From Kitasatospora sp. NBC_00240 (lineage in GTDB: Bacteria > Actinomycetota > Actinomycetes > Streptomycetales > Streptomycetaceae): DNA of 64,000 bases. The notes under the pieces are model-generated. The model searched no databases. It was given only the letters and a program-made list of their open reading frames with translations, and had not been told where the DNA came from. The stretch is taken from the NCBI RefSeq assembly GCF_026342405.1, contig NZ_JAPEMU010000001.1, forward strand, positions 7,874,001 to 7,938,000, written 5' to 3'. Both the position numbers and the translations under genes were made by a program. Shown here in pieces: positions 1 through 8,547 of the stretch (positions within the stretch are counted from its first letter, which is position 1; each line of letters begins with the position of its first letter).

Positions 1-422
1 TTCAGGTACTTGCCGAACAGGCCGGTGCGGTAACCGGCCTGCTTGAGGTAGCGCTGCACGGTGGTGTGCTGGTCGAGGTTGTACGGCGAGGAGTTGTCGA
101 GCACGCCGTGGTTGTGGGCCTGGCGGCCGGAGAAGATCGACGAGCGGGACGGCGCGCAGAGCGGGGTCGCGACGTGGCCGGCGGTGAACCGTACACCCTG
201 GTCGGCGAGCCAGGCGACGGTTTTCGGGGTGGCCCACTCGGTCTGCTTGGGCTGGTCGTCGGTGAGGATGACCAGGATGTTGGGGCGCGCGGCGGACGCG
301 GCGGGGGCGGCCGCCGCCGGGGTGGCCGCGGCCAGGGCGCCCAGGGAGGGTGCGGCGGCGACGGCGGCTGCTCCGGCGAGGAATCCCCGCCGTCCGACGA
401 GGTTCCGGTCGTTCCGGCTCAT
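1..422 (-). CDS. Tat-exported sulfatase, N-terminal part
   Basis: The gene enters from the left edge, so only the first 140 or so residues are present. The start (ATG at 420-422) is followed by a twin-arginine signal (RNLVGRRGFLAG) and an Ala-rich hydrophobic stretch, then RPNILVILTDD, the metal-binding opening of the sulfatase fold. CAPSRSS near residue 93 is the C-x-P-S-R active-site signature, whose Cys is converted to formylglycine in type I sulfatases. It should hydrolyse a sulfate (or phosphate) ester outside the cell. The substrate cannot be told from this fragment, and the C-terminal half is outside the window. Confidence 0.9.
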   Translation of the reverse strand, partial: MSRNDRNLVGRRGFLAGAAAVAAAPSLGALAAATPAAAAPAASAARPNILVILTDDQPKQTEWATPKTVAWLADQGVRFTAGHVATPLCAPSRSSIFSGRQAHNHGVLDNSSPYNLDQHTTVQRYLKQAGYRTGLFGKYL

Positions 423-918
423 CAGGCTGTCCCTTTCGTGGACGGGTGGGCGGCTCCGCGTTCCCGTACGGGCACGGCCCGGCCCGCCCGGTGGCTGGGT
501 GCCCGGGGCCGGTCGGTCGTGCCGGTGCGTGACGGTGCGGCCGCCGGTGGGCGGGTACGGGTGACCGGGTGCTGCCCGGCCGGCGCGGTGGCCGGGGGGA
601 GCGATCTCCGGCGACCTCGGAGCGACCGTAGGGTCCGCCGGAAGCCGCCCGCAATGCGGCCGGAGACTTCAACATGTCCATTTCACACAGCTGTTGCGTG
701 GCGTCACGTCACGGCCGCCGACGTACCGTCAGCGGACGTGGCACTCCGCCCGCCGGGACATCCCGGCGGGGCCGCCGACGCCGGCCCGGACTCCGCCGGG
801 TCGGTCGAAGAGGCCCGGTCGCGACCGGCGCCCGGCCGCCACCGGCCGGATAGGGTCGGGGCGTCCGGCGTCCGCCAGCGGGGGCGGTGCGCGGGACGGA
901 CCTGGACGGAGCCCTGCC
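423..918. other. Intergenic gap between divergent genes
   Basis: This 496-base stretch lies between the divergently read sulfatase and HAD hydrolase genes. It presumably carries both promoters. The segment around 660-730 is less GC-rich than its surroundings and includes a short repeated TCACG (near 705-716). I see no convincing gene or structured RNA. The open frames here have out-of-phase codon use and no ribosome binding site. Confidence 0.5.
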
Positions 919-1638
919 ATGCCCCTGCCCGTCGCGGCGCTCTCCTTCGACGGGGACGACACCCTGTGGGACTTCGGGTCCGGCTTCGTCCCGGCGATCG
1001 CGCACGCCGCCCGCCGGCTGACCGAGGCCGGCGGCCGCATCGTCACCGTCGAGCAACTGCAGGAGGTCCGCGAGGAGATGGCGCGGCGGATGCCCGGGGC
1101 CGACTTCGCCGAGATCCGCCGGGCCGCTCTCGCGGAGTCCGCCCGGCGCCTCGGCTGCGAGCGCCCCGGTCTCGCCGAGGAGGTGTACCGGGCCTTCGTC
1201 GACGTCCGGGCCGAGCACACCCTGCTCCACCCCGAGACCGGGGAGGTGCTGAGCCGGCTGGCCGCCTCGCTGCCGCTCGCGCTCACCACCAACGGCAACA
1301 CCGACCTCGGACCGCTCGGCCTGGACACCGTCTTCGCCGTGGTCGTCAGGGCCGCCGAGTGCGGCGTCCACAAACCCGATCCCGGTATCTACCGGATCAC
1401 CGCCGAGCGGCTGGGCGTCCCGCCCGCCCAGGTCCTGCACATCGGCGACCACCCGCTGGAGGACGTGGCAGCCGCCCGGGAAGCCGGCATGGCGGCCGTG
1501 CTGCTGGACCGGACCGGCCGCACCCCCGGCGCGCTCCGCTCCCTGGACGAGCTGCCCGCCCTGCTCGCCGACCTCGGCCGGGAGCTTCCGGCCGGATCGG
1601 CATCTCCGGTGAGCCCGGCCGACCTGGCGGCGGGGTAG
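919..1638 (+). CDS. HAD-superfamily hydrolase
   Basis: This 239-residue protein carries the haloacid dehalogenase motifs in order. Motif I is FDGDDTLWD, with nucleophile Asp11 and acid/base Asp13. Motif II is TTNGN near residue 123, motif III the Lys of HKPDP near 151, and motif IV GDHPLED near 177. The helical cap between motifs I and II fits subfamily I phosphatases of the YjjG/phosphoglycolate type. The start at 919 is chosen because GGAG lies 7 bases upstream and the fold begins at once; the open frame runs further upstream but that part is Arg/Pro-rich and unlike protein. It probably removes phosphate from a small metabolite. The substrate is unknown. Confidence 0.88.
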   Translation: MPLPVAALSFDGDDTLWDFGSGFVPAIAHAARRLTEAGGRIVTVEQLQEVREEMARRMPGADFAEIRRAALAESARRLGCERPGLAEEVYRAFVDVRAEHTLLHPETGEVLSRLAASLPLALTTNGNTDLGPLGLDTVFAVVVRAAECGVHKPDPGIYRITAERLGVPPAQVLHIGDHPLEDVAAAREAGMAAVLLDRTGRTPGALRSLDELPALLADLGRELPAGSASPVSPADLAAG

Positions 1639-1759
1639 CCCCGCCGCACGGCTGTCCGGCTCAGGTCACCCGTGCCGCGTCAGGCGACTTTTGCCCCGGG
1701 TGAGCGCTCCTGCAGGGCTTGGTCCCCGCAGCGTGCCTCTGCAGATGGGTTGACCCGGG

Positions 1760-2278
1760 TCAAGCCTCGCTCCGCTCCTTGTCGGACCCGGGAACTGAGG
1801 TGAGGCCCGCGACGAAGGAGCGGAAGTCCGGCGCGAGGGGCAGTTCCGAGTCGGCGTCCGTGTCGAACCAGACCACGGACGGCTCCCCCCGGGGACCGCA
1901 GGTGCGGTAATCCAGCCCGATCCAGTAGTGACCATCGCCGGAGAGAAGCACCACCTCCGTAGGCAGACCCCATTCGTCGACCAGGTAGGGGTTGTCGAGC
2001 AAGGACAGCGTCTGCTCACGCCGGCCGATGCCCATCACGATGTCGAAGGGGGCATGGTCAGAAGCCCACGACGTCGGCCGACTTGTGGGGAAGGCATCGC
2101 GACCCGAGACGACCAGGCCTCCGTTCTGCTGGCGCAGGAGGTCGAGCAGGGAAGCGGGGAGCGTGACGTTCAACAAGCCCTCGGCTTCCAGAACCGCCTG
2201 GTCGCTCAGGGCCGGCTGCACTCCGACGCCACTGTCGGTGTTCCGGAAGACGTGCTGAAGATCCTCGAAGCGTGCCAT
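1760..2278 (-). CDS. SMI1/KNR4 (SUKH) family protein
   Basis: About 172 residues. The pattern fits the SMI1/KNR4 (SUKH) fold: an early helix with LPASLLDLLRQQNGG, a central segment ending in DGHYWIGLDYR, then VVWFDTD and a C-terminal helix SFVAGL. Family members often act as immunity proteins for polymorphic toxins, but many are solitary and uncharacterised. No toxin gene is adjacent here. Two in-frame ATG codons (2287 and 2278) and an upstream TTG compete. The MARFEDL start is taken because the domain begins there; none of the candidates has a strong ribosome binding site. Confidence 0.75.
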   Translation of the reverse strand: MARFEDLQHVFRNTDSGVGVQPALSDQAVLEAEGLLNVTLPASLLDLLRQQNGGLVVSGRDAFPTSRPTSWASDHAPFDIVMGIGRREQTLSLLDNPYLVDEWGLPTEVVLLSGDGHYWIGLDYRTCGPRGEPSVVWFDTDADSELPLAPDFRSFVAGLTSVPGSDKERSEA

Positions 2279-2384
2279 GACCGGCATCGTGGAAGCCGTG
2301 CCCGACAATCCACCGTCGGATCCTGAGCGGTCGAACAGAATGCTTACTTCACCAGCAAGAACGGGCGTACGTTGCCTGCCGCGA

Positions 2385-2981
2385 CTAGGAACGGTTCGCG
2401 TACCGCAGCAGCGCCTCGACGGTCTCGGGCCAGTCGATCCGGTGGTGCTCCTGGCCGGCCGGCAGCGACTCCTCGGCCTCGTCGAGGAAGGTGGCCAGCC
2501 CGGCGGTGTCGGTGTGGACGAGGGCGACGCCGTCGTCCCCGTAGAACTCCAGCCGGGTCAGGCCCGCGCCGACCGGTCGCAGCCGCAGGTCGCCGAGGCC
2601 GGCGGGCTTGTACAGGCCCTCGGCCAGCAGCTCCCGGGCGACGGTCCAGACGATGCCGTCCTCGGCGCGGCCGCCGTCCTCGACGACCAGTCCTTCCGCC
2701 AGCACGGCGGGAGCCGGAAAGCTCAGGGAGACCTCGTAGGGCGCCCGGGGGTCGTACCGGAGGACCATCCGCAGGGTCCGGGGGACAGGGCCGGCCAGGT
2801 GCGCCGGGAGCGAGCGTTCGACCCGGGCGCCCCGCCGGGGGTGCTCGATGGCGGGGGCGTCGGTGAAGCCACCGGTGGGAGCGGGGGCGGGAGTTGTCGC
2901 CGGGGTGGGGCCCGGGTCGGTGAACGGGGTGCCGGCCGGGTCGGTGGGCGGTTCGGCGGGCGGGTTCGTGTGGGGGTTCAT
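2385..2981 (-). CDS. SsgA-like (SALP) sporulation/cell-division protein
   Basis: Residues 60-198 carry the SsgA-like pattern: a basic/hydrophobic opening, LRYDPRAPYEVSLSF, WTVARELLAEGL, GDLRLRP, a segment with FLDEAEESLPAG, and a C-terminal helix. SALPs are small proteins (about 130-145 residues) of sporulating actinomycetes that help position FtsZ and control septation and spore-wall assembly. This copy is 198 residues because it carries a Pro/Thr-rich N-terminal extension of about 55 residues. GGAGG lies upstream of ATG 2981, although at a long spacing of 11 bases. Which SsgA-G subfamily it belongs to cannot be said. Confidence 0.82.
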   Translation of the reverse strand: MNPHTNPPAEPPTDPAGTPFTDPGPTPATTPAPAPTGGFTDAPAIEHPRRGARVERSLPAHLAGPVPRTLRMVLRYDPRAPYEVSLSFPAPAVLAEGLVVEDGGRAEDGIVWTVARELLAEGLYKPAGLGDLRLRPVGAGLTRLEFYGDDGVALVHTDTAGLATFLDEAEESLPAGQEHHRIDWPETVEALLRYANRS

Positions 2982-3173
2982 ATGCGCGGCAGCCTCCGGC
3001 GGAGTCGTCAGGTGTCCATCGCCTGCCCCTCTTAGCGCCCGCCACTCCTTCGCCGACGGAGAAACTGCCGGTAGGTCAGAAATCGCCGTGGTGAGGCCGG
3101 CGGGGTGTCCTCCCGGGACGGCCGCCGGCCCCGTCGCCCGTGCGGGGCGGCGGGGCCGGTGCGGTGCGTCCGG

Positions 3174-3434
3174 TCAGCTTCGGCGACGGCCCCAGGCCGG
3201 GCTGATGACGGTGATCAGCGCGGCGGCCACGCCGATCTGGAGCAGGTGTCGGATCCAGTCGATCCCGCCGGTGTCGCGGACCCCGAGCCCACTGGCGAGG
3301 GCGTTCCCGGCCACGGCGCCGACGACCCCGAGCAGGATCGTCAGCCAGATCGGAATCGGTTGCCGGCCCGGCAGCAGCAGCCTCGCGAGCAGGCCGATGA
3401 TCAGACCGGCGACGATCGCCCACAGAAATGACAT
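3174..3434 (-). CDS. GlsB/YeaQ/YmgE family stress membrane protein
   Basis: An 86-residue integral membrane protein with three hydrophobic helices. It has the family pattern: WAIVAGLIIGLLARLLLPG near the N-terminus, then ILLGVVGAVAGNALA, and a last helix ending in a short basic tail. Members (also called transglycosylase-associated proteins) are induced by stress in several bacteria, and their biochemical role is undefined. The start is supported by GAGGGAG upstream of ATG 3434. It is transcribed away from the MFS pump gene. Confidence 0.9.
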   Translation of the reverse strand: MSFLWAIVAGLIIGLLARLLLPGRQPIPIWLTILLGVVGAVAGNALASGLGVRDTGGIDWIRHLLQIGVAAALITVISPAWGRRRS

Positions 3435-3743
3435 GAGGTCTCCCTCGTCTCGGTGCTCCCCGGAGCGTCCAGGGCCACGGCACCCGTCTGCCCCGGCCCG
3501 GCCGCCTCATGTGACCCCGGTCCGCCGCCGGCTCCGGGTGCACGGCCCGCCGGCGGCCGCTCCCGGGCCGTGCACCCGGTTGGACGAGCCGGGTTCGGCC
3601 GTTCGGCCGACACTGGACGGGCGGCGCACGCGCGTTCGGGCTGCGCCGCCTCCTGCGCCGGACGGAGGAACGATGGCGAACCGGGACGGCCGAGCGCCGG
3701 GGCCCACCCACCATGAGCGCCCGCCGGGCGCGGGACGGCCGAC
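3435..3743. other. Divergent promoter gap
   Basis: This 309-base stretch separates glsB-like (leftward) and the MFS gene (rightward). It contains a short dyad TCGGCC-GTTC-GGCCGA (3595-3610) that could be an operator, but its arms are short and GC-rich, so chance is a fair alternative. No gene was seen. Confidence 0.35.
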
Positions 3744-5327
3744 ATGAGCTCCGGGCCGGCCGGGACCGACGGCGGGCCGGCCGGTACGAGCGACGGTGTC
3801 CCCGAGCCGGCCGGCGGGCGGGACCACCGCTGGCAGGCGCTGGCGGTGTGCCTGGTCGCGGGATTCATGACGCTGCTCGACGTCAGCATCGTCAACGTCG
3901 CGCTACCGTCCGTCCGCGCCGGGCTGGGCCTGTCGGAGAGCGGCCTGCAGTGGGTCCTCTCGGGCTATGCGCTGACCTTCGGTCTCGCCCTCGTCCCGGC
4001 CGGCCGGCTCGGCGACGCACGCAGCCGGCGGGCCGTCTTCATCAGCGGGCTGGCGCTCTTCACCCTCACCAGCGCGCTGGCCGGCGCCGCCCAGACCGAA
4101 GGCTGGCTGATCGCGGCCCGGCTCGCCCAGGGCGTCGCCGGCGGCATCCTCGTCCCCCAGGTCTCCGGCTTCATCCAGGAGCTCTTCCAGGGCGCCGAGC
4201 GGGGCCGGGCCTTCGGCCTGCTCGGCGCCACCATCGGCGTCTCCACCGCCGTCGGCCCGCTGCTGGGCGGGCTGCTGATCGAGATCTTCGGCACGGCGGA
4301 CGGCTGGCGCTGGGTGTTCTACGTCAACCTGCCGATCGGGCTGGTGGCACTTCCGCTGGCCTACCGGCTGCTCCCGCCGCCCTCGGCCCGTCCGGCCCGG
4401 GCCGGGAAGCCGGCGGGCCGCGATTTCGACCCGGTGGGCGTCCTGCTGCTGGGGGCGGGGACGGTCCTGCTGCTGCTGCCGCTGGTCGAGCAGCAGCAGT
4501 GGCCCGGCCCGGCCAAATGGCTGCTCACGCCGGTGGCGGTGGTGCTGCTGGCCGCGTTCGCCGGCTGGGAGCGCCGGTACGGGCGCCGGCACGAGCCGCT
4601 GGTCAGCATGAACCTCTTCCGGGCGCGGTCGTACGCGCTGGGCACGCTGCTCTCGCTGGTGTACTTCGCCGGGTTCACGGCGATCTTCTTCATCTTCACG
4701 CTGTACCTGCAGAACGGTCTGGGCTACAGCGCGCTGGCGGCGGGGCTGTCGATCACCCCGTTCGCCCTGGGCTCCGGTGCCGGGGCCGCCGTCGGCGGCC
4801 GGGTGGTGCACCGCTTCGGCCGGCCGCTGGTGACCTTCGGCCTGCTCCTGGTGGCGGTCGGGCTGGCGGTGTCCGGCGGGGTGGTGCACCTGTGGTCCGG
4901 CCCGCACGTCGGCTGGCTGACCGCGGCGCCGCTGCTGCTGGCCGGGGTCGGCAGCGGGCTGGTGATCTCGCCCAACCAGGTGCTCACCCTCGCCGAGGTG
5001 CCGGTGGCCCGGGCGGGCAGTGCGGGCGGCGTCCTGCAGACCGCCCAGCGGATCGGGTCCGCGGCGGGCATCGCCGCCGTCGGCGCGGTCTTCTTCACCA
5101 GGCTGGGCGGCCACCCCCAGGACTGGGCCGGCGCCTTCCAGCTGGGGCTGGTCGTCGCCATCGGCTTCGTCCTGCTGGCCCTGGCCACCGCGCTCGCGGA
5201 CGTCCTGGCGGGCGGCACGGGCTGGCCCGCCGCGGCCCGCCCGCCCGGTCCGGGGCCACGACTGCCCGGACCGCAGACGCCCCGGCCCGGGCCGCCCGGC
5301 CCGTCGGCGCCCGCCCGGAAGCCGTGA
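3744..5327 (+). CDS. MFS drug-efflux transporter, DHA2 (EmrB/QacA) type
   Basis: A 527-residue protein with about 14 hydrophobic segments, as expected of the 14-helix DHA2 proton antiporters. After a polar N-terminus come FMTLLDVSIVNVALPS (helix 1, motif D1), GRLGDARSRR (motif A, loop 2-3), RLAQGVAGG (motif B) and GPLLGG (motif C, the antiporter motif). The C-terminus is a Pro-rich cytoplasmic tail. It probably exports a hydrophobic compound using the proton gradient. No regulator sits beside it. The substrate is not predictable. Confidence 0.92.
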   Translation: MSSGPAGTDGGPAGTSDGVPEPAGGRDHRWQALAVCLVAGFMTLLDVSIVNVALPSVRAGLGLSESGLQWVLSGYALTFGLALVPAGRLGDARSRRAVFISGLALFTLTSALAGAAQTEGWLIAARLAQGVAGGILVPQVSGFIQELFQGAERGRAFGLLGATIGVSTAVGPLLGGLLIEIFGTADGWRWVFYVNLPIGLVALPLAYRLLPPPSARPARAGKPAGRDFDPVGVLLLGAGTVLLLLPLVEQQQWPGPAKWLLTPVAVVLLAAFAGWERRYGRRHEPLVSMNLFRARSYALGTLLSLVYFAGFTAIFFIFTLYLQNGLGYSALAAGLSITPFALGSGAGAAVGGRVVHRFGRPLVTFGLLLVAVGLAVSGGVVHLWSGPHVGWLTAAPLLLAGVGSGLVISPNQVLTLAEVPVARAGSAGGVLQTAQRIGSAAGIAAVGAVFFTRLGGHPQDWAGAFQLGLVVAIGFVLLALATALADVLAGGTGWPAAARPPGPGPRLPGPQTPRPGPPGPSAPARKP

Positions 5328-5589
5328 AGGCCGGCCGGAAGCCGTGACGGCCGGGCCGTGCGCCGGAGGGACGCGGCCGACACGGCGGCGCTGCCCGAGC
5401 GGCCCGCCCGGGCGGTCATGTCTTCGAGGTATCCGGGTAGGCGCGGCTTCGGCGGGTGTCCGGCCGGGACGCCGGCGCGGCCGGACACCCGCTGCTGCGG
5501 GAGGAACCCTGGCCGGGACGTCGACGGCCCCCGGAGCACCGCCTGACGCGCACGATCACCGAACCGACCGACCTGCGGAGGAGCCGCTG

Positions 5590-5823
5590 ATGACCCGCCC
5601 GCCCGATCCCGTGCCCCCGAATCCGACGCCCGCCCCCGGCCCCGGCGGTCCGGGCCCCGGGCCGCTACCCGGCCCGCTTCCGGGCCCCGGCGGGCCCGAC
5701 CCGGTGCCCCCCGCGCCGCCCGCACCGGGCCCGGACCCGTGGCCGGACGGACCTGGTCCGGAGCCCGGCCCCGGTCCCTTCCCGGCGCCCGGCCCGGGCC
5801 CCGCGCCGGAGCCCGTGACATGA
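5590..5823 (+). CDS. Proline/glycine-rich small protein
   Basis: A 77-residue protein that is almost entirely Pro, Gly and Ala with scattered Asp and Glu, in repeating PGPG/GPGP units. The strong site CGGAGGAG upstream of ATG 5590 argues that it is translated. It has no signal peptide, helix or catalytic motif and is probably disordered. It lies 48 bases upstream of the GCS2-like gene on the same strand and may be cotranscribed with it. High-GC sequence easily yields Pro/Gly-rich open frames, so non-coding remains possible. Confidence 0.5.
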   Translation: MTRPPDPVPPNPTPAPGPGGPGPGPLPGPLPGPGGPDPVPPAPPAPGPDPWPDGPGPEPGPGPFPAPGPGPAPEPVT

Positions 5824-5871
5824 CGGCGGGCGGACCGGATTGACCTGGGCCCGGCGGGGTAGCCGCGCGCC

Positions 5872-6954
5872 ATGCTGACCTTCGGGATCGAGGAAGAGTA
5901 CCTGCTCATCGACGAGGTGAGCGGGGTGCCGGTGCCCCGGGCGGCCGAGGTGCTGGCCGCCGCGGACCTGCTGCCGGCCCTTCGGCCGGAGGAGGCCCAG
6001 CACGAGCTGCTCCAGGTGCAGGTCGAGGTGGCCACGCCCGTCTGCGAGGACCTCGCGGAGGCGGCCGAGCACCTGGTGCGCCTGCGCGACGCGGTCGGCA
6101 CGGCGGCGCAGAAGGCGGGCTGCCGGATCGGCCCGGTCGGCGCGGCGCCCTTCCAGGGGCTCACCCCCGTACCGGTCACCGACCGTGCCCGCTACCTGTC
6201 CGCGCGGGCCGACGCCCCGCAGCTGGTGGACGACCTCATGCTGAACGGTATGCACGTGCACGTCGGGGTCCCGGGGCGGGAGAGCGGGGTCGCCGTCCTC
6301 AACCGGATCCGGCCCTGGCTGCCCGTGCTGGTCGCGATGGCGGCGAACTCCCCCTTCTGGCAGGGCAAGGAGACCGGCTTCGCCAGCTGGCGGACGATCC
6401 ACTTCGACCGCTGGCCGGCCAGCGGCCAGCCCCCGGCGTTCCGCGACGCGGCGGACTACGAACGGCGGGTGCAGGCCCTGCAGGACACCGGACTGATCCG
6501 GGACCGCGGCGCGCTCTACTGGCACGCGCGGCTGTCCGAGCGGTACCCCACCATCGAGGTCCGCGCCGCCGACGTCCAACTGCTGCCGCAGGACGCCGCA
6601 CTGTTCGCCGCCCTGGTCCGGGCCCTGGTGGCGTCGGCCCTGGCGGAGGAGCGCGCCGGTGTACCGCCGCTGCGGCCGGAGGAGGAGATGCTGCGGGCCG
6701 CCACCTGGCAGGCCGCCCACAACGGGCTCGACAGCCGGCTGACCTCGCCCTGCCTCCCGTTCGCCCGCCCGGCGGCCGCCGTCGTCGAGGAGCTGATGGA
6801 GTACGCGGCGCCCGGGCTCGCCGAGACGGGGGACACCGAACGGGTCGAGGCGCTGCTCGGCGACTTCCTGGCGGCGGGTACGGGCGCGCAGCGCCAGCGG
6901 CGGGCCTGGCGCGAGGGCGGCCGCGCCGGGCTGCTGGACCTCATCGTCCGGTAG
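5872..6954 (+). CDS. Glutamate-cysteine ligase family 2 (YbdK-type carboxylate-amine ligase)
   Basis: A 360-residue enzyme of the GCS2 family. It opens with FGIEEEYLL, the acidic ATP/Mg and substrate-binding signature, and continues with QVEVATP near residue 60, NGMHVHVGV near 124 and a late YPTIEVRAADVQ. Its length matches YbdK proteins (about 370 residues). The family makes amide bonds between carboxylates and amines using ATP. YbdK has weak glutamate-cysteine ligase activity, and actinomycete relatives act in ergothioneine (EgtA) or unknown pathways. Streptomycetes use mycothiol, so a role in glutathione synthesis is unlikely. No egt genes are adjacent. Confidence 0.88.
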   Translation: MLTFGIEEEYLLIDEVSGVPVPRAAEVLAAADLLPALRPEEAQHELLQVQVEVATPVCEDLAEAAEHLVRLRDAVGTAAQKAGCRIGPVGAAPFQGLTPVPVTDRARYLSARADAPQLVDDLMLNGMHVHVGVPGRESGVAVLNRIRPWLPVLVAMAANSPFWQGKETGFASWRTIHFDRWPASGQPPAFRDAADYERRVQALQDTGLIRDRGALYWHARLSERYPTIEVRAADVQLLPQDAALFAALVRALVASALAEERAGVPPLRPEEEMLRAATWQAAHNGLDSRLTSPCLPFARPAAAVVEELMEYAAPGLAETGDTERVEALLGDFLAAGTGAQRQRRAWREGGRAGLLDLIVR

Positions 6955-6956
6955 CC

Positions 6957-6991
6957 CGCCCGCTGCCCGCTGCCCGCTGCCCGCTGCCCGC
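6957..6991. repeat. Short tandem repeat (CCCGCTG)n
   Basis: About four head-to-tail copies of the 7-mer CCCGCTG fill the gap between the convergent GCS2-like and adhP genes. It is likely a slippage-generated spacer. It has no clear hairpin. Confidence 0.7.
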
Positions 6992-6992
6992 G

Positions 6993-8006
6993 TCAGCGCA
7001 GGTCGAAGACCAGGCGGGCGGTCACCCGGCCGGAGAGGATGTCCGCGAAGCAGGTGTTGACCTCGTCGAGGCGGCGCGACTCGCGGATCACCCTGGTCCG
7101 GCCCAGCGCGTGCAGTCGGAAGACCTCCGCCAGGTCCTCGCGGGTGCCGACGATGGAACCGATCACGCTGGTGCCGTTGAGCACCGTGTCGAAGACCGGC
7201 AGTTCCAGCCTGCCCTCCGCGGGCAGGGCGACCAGCACCAGCGTGCCGCCCCGCCGGAGCGCGCCGTACGCGGCCCGGAAGGAGGCGTTGTCGACGGCCA
7301 GGGCGATCGCCGCGTGCGCGCCGCCGAGCTTCTGGACCTCGGCGGCGACGTCCGCCGTCCGGGCGTCGATCACATGGTCGGCGCCGAGGTCGCGGGCCAG
7401 CTGCAGCTTGTCGTCGGTGATGTCCACCGCGACGGTCTCGGCGCCGCTGATCCGGGCGTACTGCAGTGCCAGGTGGCCGAGACCGCCGATGCCCGAGACC
7501 AGCACCCGGGTGCCGGGGCGGGCGCCCGAGAGCTTGACCGCCTTGTAGGTGGTGACGCCGGCGCAGGACAGCGGTGCGGCGTCCAAGGGGTCCAGCCCCT
7601 CGGGCACCGGGACGACGTAGTCGCCGTGCGCCAGCGCGTACTCGGCGTAGGCGCCGTCCACCGAGTAACCGCTGTTGTGCTGCTGGAGGCAGAGCGTCTC
7701 CCAGCCGGAGACGCACTGGTCGCAGCGGCCGCAGGCGTCCGCGAGCCAGGCGATCGCGACCCGCTCGCCGATCGCCACGTGCCGGACCAGCTCTCCGGCC
7801 GCCTCGACGATGCCTACCCCCTCGTGGCCCGGCACGAAGGGCGGTGCGGGCTTCACCGGCCAGTCGCCGTGCGCGGCGTGGATGTCGGTGTGGCACAGCC
7901 CGGAGGCCTCGATCCGTACCAGGACCTGGTGCGGGGCGGGCTCCGGCACCGGACGGTTCTCGATGTCCAGCGGGGCGGTGAAGTCCTTGACGACGGCGGC
8001 CTTCAT
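6993..8006 (-). CDS. adhP: Zinc-dependent alcohol dehydrogenase AdhP
   Basis: A 337-residue medium-chain dehydrogenase. Catalytic-zinc ligands appear in GLCHTDIHAAHGDW (Cys near 37) and GHEGVG (His/Glu near 60). The structural-zinc Cys cluster is CGRCDQCVSGWETLC (near 92-106), and the NAD-binding loop is GIGGLGHLA (near 172). The whole pattern is the AdhP/ADH-1 subgroup, which interconverts ethanol or other primary alcohols and aldehydes with NAD. The gene starts inside the TGA of a truncated permease frame (ATGA overlap at 8003-8006), with a 14-base periodic array just upstream that must hold its promoter. Confidence 0.93.
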   Translation of the reverse strand: MKAAVVKDFTAPLDIENRPVPEPAPHQVLVRIEASGLCHTDIHAAHGDWPVKPAPPFVPGHEGVGIVEAAGELVRHVAIGERVAIAWLADACGRCDQCVSGWETLCLQQHNSGYSVDGAYAEYALAHGDYVVPVPEGLDPLDAAPLSCAGVTTYKAVKLSGARPGTRVLVSGIGGLGHLALQYARISGAETVAVDITDDKLQLARDLGADHVIDARTADVAAEVQKLGGAHAAIALAVDNASFRAAYGALRRGGTLVLVALPAEGRLELPVFDTVLNGTSVIGSIVGTREDLAEVFRLHALGRTRVIRESRRLDEVNTCFADILSGRVTARLVFDLR

Positions 8007-8434
8007 GAATGCGACTCCGTTCGGCGGCTGGACGTGCGGGCGTGGAGCTTCGGGCCTGGACGGTCGCGCGTGGACCTTCGACCGTGGATGTTCGGACCTG
8101 GACGTTCGCGCGGGGACGTCCGAGCCTGGGCGCCGTCCGGGCGCGGCTCCCCTGCAGCCTCACCCGGGCGGCGTAACGGCGCAGGGCGGGCGGGCCGAAC
8201 GGGTGAGGCGACGATGCCGCCGAAGGCGATGGCGAACGGCGCGACGCCGGCCATCACGGTCAGCGGTGCGGCGGCGGCCACGACGCAGAAGACGATGTCG
8301 CCCAGGCCGAGGATGCCGCCGTCCAGCTTCCGTCCGCCGGGGGCGTCGGAGCTGTGCGGGCGGTCGGGGACGGTGGGGCCGCCGGGGATTGCGGTCGGGG
8401 CGGCGGTGGCCGCGGCGTCGGAGGGCAGATGCAT
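8003..8434 (-). pseudogene. Truncated APC-family permease N-terminus
   Basis: ATG 8434 has a good ribosome binding site (AAGGAGAG) and starts a normal APC permease. A polar leader is followed by LGLGDIVFCVVAAAAPL and VMAGVAPFAIAFGGI, the first membrane segment region. After about 78 residues the homology stops (near 8200) and the frame runs on as an Arg/Pro-rich tail encoded by the 14-base repeat array. It ends at a TGA overlapping the adhP start. The other eleven or so helices are missing, so no transport function is expected. It sits downstream of an amidohydrolase, mirroring the intact permease/amidohydrolase pair at 27.3-30.4 kb. Translation of the tail could still couple to adhP. Confidence 0.8.
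8029..8140. repeat. 14-bp degenerate tandem array upstream of adhP
   Basis: Eight consecutive units of exactly 14 bases, each beginning TGGA or a one-base variant. Examples are TGGACGTGCGGGCG, TGGAGCTTCGGGCC, TGGACGGTCGCGCG, TGGATGTTCGGACC and TGGACGTTCGCGCG. The seventh (GGGACGTCCGAGCC) and eighth units are more degenerate. The array begins 23 bases upstream of the adhP start codon and is also read through as the tail of the truncated permease frame. Confidence 0.85.
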
Positions 8435-8547
8435 GGGGGAGCTCTCCTTGTCGTACGAACGAAGGCTAGGTGAGCCGCTGGCCGGCCGCGGGGGAGGTCC
8501 GGTCGGGGAACGCGGGGCGGCAGGTAGGTCCGGGGCCGGGGCGGCCG

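Noticed and set aside
5358..5546. 62-codon frame after the MFS gene
   Set aside because: No ribosome binding site and composition like shadow frames; overlaps the likely 3' untranslated region of the MFS gene.
5665..8163. An 832-codon open frame on the minus strand across the GCS2-like and adhP genes
   Set aside because: It is antisense to two well-recognised genes. The translation is Arg/Gly/Pro-rich without domains, as expected of a shadow frame in very GC-rich DNA.
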